DNA from: an uncultured Acetatifactor sp.
Lineage (GTDB): Bacteria; Bacillota; Clostridia; Lachnospirales; Lachnospiraceae
Direction of reading: 5' to 3'
DNA length: 64,000 nt
Assembly (NCBI GenBank): GCA_934426825.1
Contig: CAKRYI010000004.1
Location: 1 to 64,000 of the forward strand
Shown here: positions 54,582-62,783 of the stretch, piece after piece
Layout of the letters: each line of letters begins with the position of its first letter
How positions within the stretch are numbered: position 1 is the first letter of the stretch
The notes under the pieces: generated by a model
Told to the model about the DNA's origin: nothing
Database searches by the model: none
What the model saw: the letters and a program-made list of their open reading frames with translations, nothing else
Position numbers and translations under genes: made by a program

Positions 54582-55171
54582 AAGAGGCGTGGAAAAAATG
54601 GTTTCGCCGGGATAATCTTCTGATACTGATTTTGTCGGGCGTGCTGCTTTTTATTATCGTGCTGCCCACCGGGGATGGAAACAGTGCGAAAAAGCAAAAA
54701 AGTGCTCTGGTTGGGACTCAGAGCGTACAGGAAAATGTCCGGCAGCAGGGCGAAACCGAAACGCAGGGCAATGAGGTTTCCGAACTGGAGAAACGGCTGG
54801 AGGGAGTGATTTCCCAAATGGCGGGAATCGGAAAAGTCAAGGTGATGATAACACTGCAGTCCTCAGAGGAACTGATTGTGGAAAAAGATGAGCCGATGGA
54901 GCGTTCCAACACCAATGAGACGGATTCCGCAGGGGGAAGCCGCCTTATTACACAGATGGATTCCGCCCCGTCCACTGTTTTCCGCACGGTGGGAAACGAC
55001 AGTGAACCTTATGTGGTCAAAACTCTTTCCCCAAAGGTGGAGGGGGTTGTGGTAGTGGCACAGGGAGCAGGAAACGGTACGGTGGATAAGAATATTACGG
55101 AGATGGTGCAGGCGCTTTTCGGGGTGGAGGCACACAAGGTAAAAGTCGTGAAAATGGCGCAGAGCAAATAG
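54578..55171 (+). CDS. spoIIIAG: Stage III sporulation protein AG
   Basis: A 197-residue protein: short cytoplasmic start, one span (about 12-30), then a ring-building domain like type III secretion ring proteins (LEKRLEGVISQMAGIGKVKVMITLQSSEE ... VEGVVVVAQGAG ... ALFGVEAHKVKVVKM). It forms the large oligomeric ring in the mother-cell membrane. Confidence 0.93.
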   Translation: MKEAWKKWFRRDNLLILILSGVLLFIIVLPTGDGNSAKKQKSALVGTQSVQENVRQQGETETQGNEVSELEKRLEGVISQMAGIGKVKVMITLQSSEELIVEKDEPMERSNTNETDSAGGSRLITQMDSAPSTVFRTVGNDSEPYVVKTLSPKVEGVVVVAQGAGNGTVDKNITEMVQALFGVEAHKVKVVKMAQSK

Positions 55172-55260
55172 CATATATCTATTTTGCGGCTCATACAATG
55201 AAGTAATCAAAGTAACGATTGCAGAATTGTTACCAACAAAATTAAAAAAGGGAGAGCACG

Positions 55261-56034
55261 GTGAAAAACTTAATCAAAAAAAATCAGCTTATGATTACTG
55301 CACTTGCAATCATGATAGCCATTGCAGGGTATCTGCAATTTGCGGGAACGAACCTGGAGGAGGAGTACCTTGCCGTGGATGAGGAGGGCATTACCGGAGT
55401 GGCGGACACCGGCGGTGTGATAACGGATAACTATATGGCAGAGGGAATTGCACAGATGGCTGACGTGGACGGCATGACGGATTTGTCCGAGGAGGATTTG
55501 CTGTCGGCAAACCTGACGGAAATCGAAAGTCTGGATTCTGACGTGGAAGTGGTGATGGAAGATTATCTGGATGAGGATATGCAGGTGGCAGATGCGGGAG
55601 AGGCACAGGAGAGCGGAATGGTGGCAGAAGTAACTCCGAAAGAGGGTGAAATTCCGGGGGAGGCAGTCTTTACATCTGCGGGGGTGACGGTGCTTTCCGA
55701 GGCGAAACTGTTGAAGGAGCAGACCCGTTCCAAAAATAAAGAGACTTTGTTAGAGATTATCAACAGCTCAGGTCTGACGGACACCCAGAAGCAGGACGCT
55801 GTGGACAGCATGGTGCAGATGACGGCTTATGCGGAAAAAGAGGCGGCTGCTGAGATTTTACTGGAGGCGAAAGGCTTTTCCGATGTGGTGGTGAGTATCA
55901 ACGGCGATGCGGTGGATGTGGTTGTGAATGCAGTGGAATTATCGGACGCCCAGAGAGCGCAGATTGAAGATATTGTGACACGAAAAACGGAGATTGCGGC
56001 AGAAAATATAATTATCAGCACAGTGGCCCGGTAG
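55261..56034 (+). CDS. spoIIIAH: Stage III sporulation protein AH
   Basis: A 257-residue protein that docks SpoIIQ from the forespore. One span (about 9-28), a long acidic linker (about 35-140, Asp/Glu/Met-rich) and a C-terminal ring-building domain (about 150-257, SRNKETLLEIINSSGLTDTQKQDAVD ... AENIIISTVAR). The start is GTG with AAGGGAG upstream. It ends the spoIIIA operon; 89 bases separate it from spoIIIAG. Confidence 0.93.
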   Translation: MKNLIKKNQLMITALAIMIAIAGYLQFAGTNLEEEYLAVDEEGITGVADTGGVITDNYMAEGIAQMADVDGMTDLSEEDLLSANLTEIESLDSDVEVVMEDYLDEDMQVADAGEAQESGMVAEVTPKEGEIPGEAVFTSAGVTVLSEAKLLKEQTRSKNKETLLEIINSSGLTDTQKQDAVDSMVQMTAYAEKEAAAEILLEAKGFSDVVVSINGDAVDVVVNAVELSDAQRAQIEDIVTRKTEIAAENIIISTVAR

Positions 56035-56056
56035 ATGACTAAAAAACGGATTTTTG

Positions 56057-56085
56057 TGTACATTACATAAAAAATGATGTATAAT
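56057..56085 (+). promoter_or_regulatory. Promoter before deoB
   Basis: TGTACA (56057-56062), 17-base spacer, TATAAT (56080-56085). A small hairpin of the AAGCG/CATTTG family begins six bases downstream, so it would be at the very 5' end of the deoB transcript. Confidence 0.65.
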
Positions 56086-56090
56086 GAGCC

Positions 56091-56113
56091 AAGCGGCTCT
56101 GCGGAGCCATTTG
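56091..56113 (+). repeat. AAGCG/CATTTG hairpin, copy 2
   Basis: GGCTC-TGCG-GAGCC stem within the flanks AAGC and ATTTG. The same flanks with a different stem occur at 60257-60281 and, slightly changed, at 50638-50661. Confidence 0.5.
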
Positions 56114-56134
56114 AGAGTAAAGGAAATAAGTTAC

Positions 56135-57295
56135 ATGAAGAGAGTGTTCCTGATTGTATTAGACAGCTTTGGCATAGGGGAGATGGAGGATGCGGCTTCT
56201 TACGGGGATGTGAACGTCAACACCTTAAGAAGCGTGTCCGCCAGCTCCTGCTTTCATATGCCGAATATGGCAAAGCTGGGATTGTTCAATATTGACGGTG
56301 TAGAGGTGGGCGAAAAAGTCAAAGCGCCCCTTGCCACCATTGCGAGAATGAAAGAGGCGTCCAAAGGAAAGGACACCACTATCGGCCACTGGGAGATTGC
56401 CGGTGTCTATTCCCCCAAACCGCTGCCCACCTACCCGGATGGATTTCCGGAGGAGGTTTTACAGGAATTTTGTGAAAAGACAGGCAGAGGATATTTGTGC
56501 AACAAACCGTATTCCGGCACGGAAGTGATTCAGGTTTACGGGGATGAGCATGTGCGGACGGGAAAACTGATTGTCTACACCTCGGCGGACAGCGTATTTC
56601 AAATAGCAGCGCATGAGGACGTGGTGCCGGTGGAGCAGCTTTACGAATACTGTAAAATTGCGAGAACAATTTTGCAGGGAAAACACGGTGTGGGAAGGGT
56701 TATCGCCAGACCGTTTGTCGGAGAGAGCGGAGATTACAAAAGAACGCCCAGAAGACATGACTATTCCATTCTGCCGCCGTCCGTCACCATGTTGGATCAG
56801 CTTTCCGAAAATGGCAAGGACGTGATTGCGGTCGGCAAAATAAAGGATATTTTTGCCGGAAAGGGAATCACGGAAGCTGTTTATACCGGCGGTAATGCAG
56901 AGGGAATCGAGCGAACCTTGGAATATCTGAAAAAGGATTTTGAGGGATTGTGTTTTGTGAATCTGGTGGATTATGACATGTTGTACGGACACCGCAGGGA
57001 TGTGGAAGGTTATGCAAAGGCGCTGACCTATTTTGACGAAAAGCTGCCTGAGATTTTGGCGGGCATGAGAGAGGATGACATTCTGATGCTGACGGCAGAC
57101 CACGGCTGTGACCCGGCTTATTTGAAAACCACCGACCACACAAGGGAACACACCCCCATGATTCTGTACGGGGCGAAGGTAAAGCCCGAAAATTTGGGAA
57201 CCCGCAGCACCTTTGCGGACATCGGCGCCACCGTGCTGGATTATTTCGGCATTGTCCCTGAATTTGCAGGGAAATCCATGCTGACCTTAAAATAA
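56135..57295 (+). CDS. deoB: Phosphopentomutase
   Basis: A 386-residue alkaline-phosphatase-fold enzyme that converts (deoxy)ribose 1-phosphate to the 5-phosphate in nucleoside salvage. It begins MKRVFLIVLDSFGIGEMEDA with the first metal Asp, has the active Thr region GKDTTIGHWEI, and the metal ligands of LTADHGCDP and TDHTREHTP. ATG 56135 follows AAAGGA; the frame from 56084 includes the 5' hairpin and is not used. Confidence 0.95.
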   Translation: MKRVFLIVLDSFGIGEMEDAASYGDVNVNTLRSVSASSCFHMPNMAKLGLFNIDGVEVGEKVKAPLATIARMKEASKGKDTTIGHWEIAGVYSPKPLPTYPDGFPEEVLQEFCEKTGRGYLCNKPYSGTEVIQVYGDEHVRTGKLIVYTSADSVFQIAAHEDVVPVEQLYEYCKIARTILQGKHGVGRVIARPFVGESGDYKRTPRRHDYSILPPSVTMLDQLSENGKDVIAVGKIKDIFAGKGITEAVYTGGNAEGIERTLEYLKKDFEGLCFVNLVDYDMLYGHRRDVEGYAKALTYFDEKLPEILAGMREDDILMLTADHGCDPAYLKTTDHTREHTPMILYGAKVKPENLGTRSTFADIGATVLDYFGIVPEFAGKSMLTLK

Positions 57296-57323
57296 AAGAA
57301 TACCCCATTGGAGGAAAGAAACA

Positions 57324-58919
57324 GTGAGTAATTATACAGAAGAAATTAACCGCCGTCGTACCTTTGCCATCATTTCCCACCCGGATGCCGGTAAGACGAC
57401 CTTGACCGAAAAATTTCTGCTGTACGGCGGAGCCATCAATTTAGCCGGAAGCGTTAAGGGAAAGGCAACTGCCAGACATGCCGTGTCTGACTGGATGGAA
57501 ATTGAGAAGGAGAGAGGTATTTCCGTTACCTCCTCTGTTTTGCAGTTTGAGTATGACGGATATTGTATCAATATTCTGGACACGCCGGGACATCAGGATT
57601 TCTCGGAGGACACCTACCGTACCCTGATGGCAGCGGATTCCGCCGTCATGGTCATTGATGCGTCCAAAGGTGTGGAGGCACAGACCAGAAAGCTGTTCAA
57701 GGTCTGCGTTATGCGCAAGATTCCTATTTTTACTTTTATCAACAAAATGGACCGCGACGCCAACGATACCTTTGAACTTTTGGATGAAATCGAGAAAGAG
57801 CTGGGAATCGCCACCTGTCCTTTGAACTGGCCTATCGGCTCCGGTAAGGAATTTAAGGGTGTCTATGACCGGGAAAAGCAGTGCGTGATTGCCTATTCCG
57901 ATACCGAAAAGGGTACGAAAGAGGGAACGGCGACGGAAATCCCTATCAGGGATGAGGCGCATTTAAGAGAAGTGCTGGGTGACAGTGCGGCGGACAAGCT
58001 GCTGGAGGAAGTGGAACTTTTGGACGGCGCCGGTGCGGACTTTGATTTGGAACAGGTGCAGAAGGGAGATTTGACCCCGGTATGCTTCGGTTCCGCTTTG
58101 ACAAACTTTGGCGTGGAGATTTTCTTAAAGCACTTTTTAAATATGACGACAACTCCTTTGCCGAGAAAGGCTGACATTGGAATCATTGACCCGGTGGAAA
58201 ATGATTTCAGCGCTTTTGTGTTCAAAATTCAGGCGAATATGAACAAGGCTCACCGCGACAGAGTGGCGTTTATGCGAATCTGCTCCGGCAAATTCGATGC
58301 CAATATGGAAGTGCGCCACGTGCAGGGCAATAAGGTTATGAGACTTTCCCAGCCCCAGCAGATTATGGCGGACGAAAGAAAGATTCTGAGTGAGGCGTAC
58401 GCCGGAGATATTATCGGTGTGTTTGACCCCGGCATTTTCTCCATCGGAGATACCCTCTGCATGCCGAAGGAGAATTTCCGGTATGAGGGAATCCCTACCT
58501 TTGCACCGGAGCATTTTGCAAGAGTGCGTCAGGTGGACACCATGAAGAGAAAGCAGTTTGTGAAGGGAATTGAGCAGATTGCACAGGAAGGCGCCATCCA
58601 GATTTTTCAGGAGTTCAACACCGGACTGGAAGAAATTATTGTGGGTGTTGTAGGCGTTCTGCAGTTTGATGTGTTGAAATATCGTCTGGAAAACGAATAC
58701 AATGTGGAAATCCGTCTGGAAAATCTGCCCTATGAGCATATCCGCTGGATTGAAAATAAGGATGAGGTGGATTTGAACAAGCTGACGGGAACCTCCGATA
58801 TGAAGAAGGTCAAGGACATGAAGGGCAATCCGTTGCTTTTGTTTGTAAATTCATGGAGCATCGGCATGACGCTTGACCGAAACGAGGGTCTTGTGCTGAC
58901 GGAGTTTGGCAGAAATTAA
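57324..58919 (+). CDS. prfC: Peptide chain release factor 3
   Basis: A 531-residue translational GTPase that recycles RF1/RF2 after termination. G1 SHPDAGKTTLTEK, G2 region RGISVTSSV, G3 DTPGHQDFSED and G4 NKMDRD are intact, followed by RF3 domains II and III. The start is GTG with GAGGAAAG upstream. Located 28 bases after deoB. Confidence 0.96.
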   Translation: MSNYTEEINRRRTFAIISHPDAGKTTLTEKFLLYGGAINLAGSVKGKATARHAVSDWMEIEKERGISVTSSVLQFEYDGYCINILDTPGHQDFSEDTYRTLMAADSAVMVIDASKGVEAQTRKLFKVCVMRKIPIFTFINKMDRDANDTFELLDEIEKELGIATCPLNWPIGSGKEFKGVYDREKQCVIAYSDTEKGTKEGTATEIPIRDEAHLREVLGDSAADKLLEEVELLDGAGADFDLEQVQKGDLTPVCFGSALTNFGVEIFLKHFLNMTTTPLPRKADIGIIDPVENDFSAFVFKIQANMNKAHRDRVAFMRICSGKFDANMEVRHVQGNKVMRLSQPQQIMADERKILSEAYAGDIIGVFDPGIFSIGDTLCMPKENFRYEGIPTFAPEHFARVRQVDTMKRKQFVKGIEQIAQEGAIQIFQEFNTGLEEIIVGVVGVLQFDVLKYRLENEYNVEIRLENLPYEHIRWIENKDEVDLNKLTGTSDMKKVKDMKGNPLLLFVNSWSIGMTLDRNEGLVLTEFGRN

Positions 58920-59001
58920 TCAAAGAAGTTCATGATAGAGATTGAATGAAAGAACTTTAATGACAGAAATGAATTGAAAAGAAAAGTCCGGGAGGAGTAG
59001 T

Positions 59002-60225
59002 GTGAAAAAATATGCGGCGTGTACAGTCTTAAGTACCGTTGGACTGTGCCTTGGTTTGCTGATTGGCGGTTGTGCGGATTTTGAACTTTTGGAAGAACAG
59101 GTTCGCACGGCGGCGATTGAGCAGGAAACAGTGGAACTGACACAGGAGGAAGTTGTGTCGTCCGCGGATGCGGAGGATGCAGCACAGCAAAGTACGCAGA
59201 TTTACCGGTTCGCCTATGAAAATCTCGATACGGCAGAGAAACTCTGGTATGATGATATTTTTGACTGTCTGGACAAGCTGGGGGAGGATGTCAGTCTGAA
59301 CAAAGAGGGCATTGACAACGGGCTGGACGAAACCTGTATCGACCGTATTTTCCAGTGTGTACTCATGGACCACCCGGAACTTTTTTTTGTGGAAGGATAT
59401 ACTTACACCAAGTATAACCGGGGAGAGAAAATTGTCGGAATCCGTTTTTCCGGGACTTACGGGCTGGAGGAAGAACAGGTAAAAATCCGGCGGGAGGAAA
59501 TTCAAAAAGCGGCGGAAGAAATTTTGCGGGCGGCGCCGGCTGACGGAACGGACTATGACAAAATCAAGTATGTATATGAGACGATTATCCGGAATACGGA
59601 ATATGATTTGAATTCTCCGGACAACCAGAATATCTATTCCGTGTTTGTCAACCACCGCTCGGTCTGTCAGGGTTATGCCAAGTCGGTGCAGTATCTGTTA
59701 CAGCAGATGGGTGTGGAGTGTGCGTTGGTGCAGGGAACGGTGGACACCGGAGAGGGACATGCCTGGAATCTGGTGAAGGCGGACGGAGATTATTATTATG
59801 TGGATGCCACATGGGGAGATGCCTCCTATCAGGCGGAGGACGAGCTGAGCGAGGGCTATGTGCCGGAAATCAGCTACGATTATCTCTGTGTCACAACAGA
59901 TCAGCTTTTGCGTACCCATATGATAGACAGCTATGTGCCCCTGCCGGTATGCGTGGCAACGAAGGACAATTACTATGTGAGGGAAGGCGCTTTGTTTGAC
60001 AGTTATGACAGGGAAAAAATGCAGATGCTGTTTGACCGGACGTTTGCGGAGGGAAAACAGGAAGTTACCCTGAAATGTACCGACAATGCGTGCTTTCACG
60101 AAATCCTCTCCGCCATGATAGAGAATCAGGATGTCTTCGATTATCTTGACGACAGCAGTAAATCCGTGGTATACACCCACAACGAGAAACAGTTATCCAT
60201 GACTTTTTGGGTGACAAATGAGTAG
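59002..60225 (+). CDS. Transglutaminase-like lipoprotein
   Basis: A 407-residue exported protein. The signal peptide ends in a lipobox (LLIGGC, Cys near residue 24). The transglutaminase-like core (about 175-275) has Cys in HRSVCQGYAKSVQ, His in GEGHAWNLVKADGDYYYVD and Asp in VDATWGD. It is a shorter relative of the protein at 41498, with a different anchor and C-terminus. Start is GTG with GGGAGGAG upstream. A large hairpin follows its end. Confidence 0.85.
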   Translation: MKKYAACTVLSTVGLCLGLLIGGCADFELLEEQVRTAAIEQETVELTQEEVVSSADAEDAAQQSTQIYRFAYENLDTAEKLWYDDIFDCLDKLGEDVSLNKEGIDNGLDETCIDRIFQCVLMDHPELFFVEGYTYTKYNRGEKIVGIRFSGTYGLEEEQVKIRREEIQKAAEEILRAAPADGTDYDKIKYVYETIIRNTEYDLNSPDNQNIYSVFVNHRSVCQGYAKSVQYLLQQMGVECALVQGTVDTGEGHAWNLVKADGDYYYVDATWGDASYQAEDELSEGYVPEISYDYLCVTTDQLLRTHMIDSYVPLPVCVATKDNYYVREGALFDSYDREKMQMLFDRTFAEGKQEVTLKCTDNACFHEILSAMIENQDVFDYLDDSSKSVVYTHNEKQLSMTFWVTNE

Positions 60226-60241
60226 AGGGTATGATATAATA

Positions 60242-60294
60242 GGCGTAAAAGAAAAACAAGCGTCTGCGAAGCAGACATTTGTTTTTCTTACGCC
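60242..60294 (+). terminator. Long hairpin after the lipoprotein gene (also AAGCG/CATTTG copy 3)
   Basis: Nested arms GGCGTAA/TTACGCC (60242-60248 / 60288-60294), GAAAAACAA/TTGTTTTTC (60251-60259 / 60279-60287) and GTCTGC-GAA-GCAGAC (60262-60276) make one nearly continuous stem. The T-run is inside the arm, so termination is possible but not certain. A TATAAT at 60233-60238 lies just before it. Confidence 0.55.
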
Positions 60295-60302
60295 ATTAAC
60301 GA

Positions 60303-60349
60303 GCGAACCGCCTGCGCAGCAGGCGATAAGCACGCAAGTGCGGGTTCGC
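60303..60349 (+). repeat. Branched repeat element, copy 2
   Basis: Closing stem GCGAACC (60303-60309) with GGTTCGC (60343-60349), inner hairpins GCCTGC-GCA-GCAGGC (60310-60324) and GCAC-GCAA-GTGC (60330-60341). The layout matches the minus-strand element at 50556. Confidence 0.6.
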
Positions 60350-60412
60350 GAGTTTAGGACTGCCAGCATTTTCTAGCAGTTGCAGGCATGAAAAACAGGT
60401 TTGCAAATCTAG

Positions 60413-60461
60413 GCGCAGCAGGCGATAAGCACGCAAGTGCGGGTTCGCGAGTCTGGGACTG
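60413..60461 (+). repeat. Branched repeat element, partial copy 3
   Basis: The 3' part of the element (from the GCGCAGCAGGC side through GGTTCGCGAGT) is repeated 99 bases downstream of copy 2; 40 bases are identical and similarity runs on through GGACTGC. The left closing arm CGAACC is lacking, so the full fold is not possible. Confidence 0.6.
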
Positions 60462-60501
60462 CGGGCAACGCATGTATCATTAGTTTCGGGAGGAATGAAC
60501 A

Positions 60502-60888
60502 ATGGAGAAAGAAACAGATAAAAAAGGTCTGGTACTGAAAGAGGACGAAAATATCGGAACCGTTAAAATTGCGGATGATGTGGTGGCAATGATTGCTTCC
60601 CTTGCAACCACCGAGGTGGAAGGCGTCAGCGCAATGGCAGGCAATATCACCAACGAACTGATGAGCAAAGTTGGTATGAAGAATCTGACCAAGGGCGTAA
60701 AGGTTGAGGTGATTGGCACAAATGTGACCGTTGACCTTGCCGTTACCATGGAATATGGATACAATATTCCGGCAACCTGCCAGAAAGTACAGACCAAGGT
60801 GAAGGGCGCCATTGAAAATATGACAGGCCTTACCTGCACAGACGTCAACATCCGCATTGCCGGTGTGAATATGAAAAAGGACAGATAG
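60502..60888 (+). CDS. Asp23/Gls24 family envelope stress response protein
   Basis: A 128-residue protein of the Asp23 family: starts with a charged leader, then IGTVKIADDVVAMIASLATTEVEGVSAM and ends with VNIRIAGVNM. These small proteins are membrane-associated in Staphylococcus through AmaP and are linked to envelope stress. In Clostridia the gene regularly precedes nusB, as here. GGGAGGA lies before the ATG. Confidence 0.9.
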   Translation: MEKETDKKGLVLKEDENIGTVKIADDVVAMIASLATTEVEGVSAMAGNITNELMSKVGMKNLTKGVKVEVIGTNVTVDLAVTMEYGYNIPATCQKVQTKVKGAIENMTGLTCTDVNIRIAGVNMKKDR

Positions 60889-60897
60889 GAAACTACT

Positions 60898-61308
60898 ATG
60901 GGACGACATGAACTGAGGGAACAGGTTTTCAAACTTTTATTCCGCGTGGAATTCAATTCTCCGGAGGAGATGCCGGAACAGGTGAAGCTGTTTTTTGAGG
61001 ACGGGGAACCGTCTTACGAGGAGCGCGACGCAGAATATATTACGGACAAATTCCACAAAATACAGGAAAAGATTCCCCAAATTGACCAGTTAATCAACGA
61101 GCATACCGAAGGCTGGGATACTGCCCGTATGGGCAAGGTGGAGCTGACAGTGCTCCGTATTGCAGCCTATGAGATACTTTGGGATGAAGAGATTCCGGCG
61201 GGAGTTGCCATAGACGAGGCAGTCAGAATTGCCAAAACTTATGGACAGGAGTCTTCCGGTGGATTCGTAAATGCAATTTTAGCAAAATTTGTAAAGCCGG
61301 GTGAGTAA
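60898..61308 (+). CDS. nusB: Transcription antitermination protein NusB
   Basis: A 136-residue all-helical RNA-binding protein starting MGRHELREQVFKLLFRVEF; the C-terminal AVRIAKTYGQESSGGFVNAIL segment is typical. With NusE it binds boxA in rRNA operons. It overlaps xseA by 8 bases. Confidence 0.95.
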   Translation: MGRHELREQVFKLLFRVEFNSPEEMPEQVKLFFEDGEPSYEERDAEYITDKFHKIQEKIPQIDQLINEHTEGWDTARMGKVELTVLRIAAYEILWDEEIPAGVAIDEAVRIAKTYGQESSGGFVNAILAKFVKPGE

Positions 61309-62515
61309 AATCAGGAATGTTTATACAGTAGGACAACTGAATACTTACATTAAAAATATGTTCACGCAGGATTATCTGTTGCAGTCTCTCTTTGTAAAAG
61401 GAGAGGTCAGCAACTGCAAGTATCATTCCTCTGGACATATTTATTTTACGTTGAAGGACCTGAGGGGATGTGTGAACTGTGTCATGTTCGCAGGAAACCG
61501 TTCGGGCCTTTCTTTTCGTTTAGCGGACGGTCAGCAGGTTGTAGTGGGTGGTACGGTGGACGTCTACGAAAGAGACGGAAAGTACCAGCTTTATGCCAAA
61601 CAGATTGTGTTGGACGGGGCAGGACTGCTCTATGAAAAATTTGAGCAGTTGAAAAGAGAGCTGGAAGAACAGGGAATGTTCGCCCCGGAGTATAAGCAGT
61701 CCATTCCAAGATACATTAAAACTTTGGGAGTGGTGACAGCGGACACGGGAGCAGCCGTGCGGGATATTATACAGATTGCCACCAGAAGAAATCCTTATGT
61801 ACAGATTATTTTGTACCCTGCCATTGTGCAGGGAGAGGCGGCAGCGGAGAGCATTGTCCGTGGAATCCGCACTTTGGAGCGTCATGGCGTGGATGTCATG
61901 ATTGTGGGCAGAGGCGGCGGTTCCATTGAGGATTTGTGGGCGTTCAACGAAAAGAGCGTGGCGCAGGCGGTATTTGACTGCTCCGTACCGATTATTTCAG
62001 CGGTAGGGCATGAGACGGATACCACTATTATCGATTATGTATCGGATTTGCGAGCACCAACCCCATCGGCAGCGGCGGAACTGGCAGTCACGGATATCCG
62101 GGATATTTTAGGCAGCCTTGCGGCGTATAAGGAAGCCATGACCATAAGGATGAACCGGAAATTGCAAATGTCCGCGGAACGCATCAGGCATTATGAAATG
62201 CGGCTCGGATATTTAAGCCCGGCAAGCCGGGTGAGAGACAGCAGAAACCGTGCCATTCATTTGGAGGAACGGCTGCAGGAGCGGATGGAATCCGTTCTCA
62301 ATGAAAAAAGGCATTGCCTTGCCTTATATGTGGCGAAAATGAAGGGTCTTTCCCCGTTGGAAAAGTTAAGCAGCGGATTTTCCTATGTGGAAAACGGTGC
62401 GGGACAGAATATCCGCTCCGTGGAGCAAATCCGTGTGGGAGAGAATCTAAAGATTCGCATGAAGGACGGAACCGTAAACGCCGAGGTCACGCAGGTTGAA
62501 GCGGCAGAAATTTGA
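61301..62515 (+). CDS. xseA: Exodeoxyribonuclease VII large subunit
   Basis: A 404-residue subunit of the single-strand exonuclease. An N-terminal OB fold (about 1-100) precedes the catalytic domain with VVTADTGAAVRDI and GRGGGSIEDLWAFNE, then a coiled-coil region for small subunits. The start is GTG inside the end of nusB. Confidence 0.95.
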   Translation: MSKIRNVYTVGQLNTYIKNMFTQDYLLQSLFVKGEVSNCKYHSSGHIYFTLKDLRGCVNCVMFAGNRSGLSFRLADGQQVVVGGTVDVYERDGKYQLYAKQIVLDGAGLLYEKFEQLKRELEEQGMFAPEYKQSIPRYIKTLGVVTADTGAAVRDIIQIATRRNPYVQIILYPAIVQGEAAAESIVRGIRTLERHGVDVMIVGRGGGSIEDLWAFNEKSVAQAVFDCSVPIISAVGHETDTTIIDYVSDLRAPTPSAAAELAVTDIRDILGSLAAYKEAMTIRMNRKLQMSAERIRHYEMRLGYLSPASRVRDSRNRAIHLEERLQERMESVLNEKRHCLALYVAKMKGLSPLEKLSSGFSYVENGAGQNIRSVEQIRVGENLKIRMKDGTVNAEVTQVEAAEI

Positions 62516-62546
62516 AAATGACCGGAAACGGAGTGGACAGATTATC

Positions 62547-62783
62547 ATGGCAAAGAAAGCAGAATCAAAGGAACAAAAACAAGCAGAGTTTCGTTTGGAA
62601 GACGGATTCGCAAAGTTAGAGGAAATCATAGCCGGACTGGAAAAGGAAGATATTTCCTTGGAGGAGGCTTTTCAGACATACAGCGAGGGCATGGCCCTTT
62701 TAAAATCCTGTAATGAGCAGATTGACCGGGTGGAAAAAAAGGTGCTTAAGCTCAGTGAACAGGGTGAATTGGAGGAACTGTGA
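62547..62783 (+). CDS. xseB: Exodeoxyribonuclease VII small subunit
   Basis: A 78-residue coiled-coil protein with the family core LEDGFAKLEEIIAGLEKEDISLEEAF. ATG 62547 gives the usual length; an open frame to 62496 overlaps xseA. It shares its stop with the ispA start (ATGA-like overlap). Confidence 0.95.
   Translation: MAKKAESKEQKQAEFRLEDGFAKLEEIIAGLEKEDISLEEAFQTYSEGMALLKSCNEQIDRVEKKVLKLSEQGELEEL

Noticed and set aside
60314..60461. Direct repeats resembling the start of a CRISPR array
   Set aside because: Only two copies, 99 bases apart, with internal hairpins shared with another locus and no cas genes; better explained as a dispersed repeat element.
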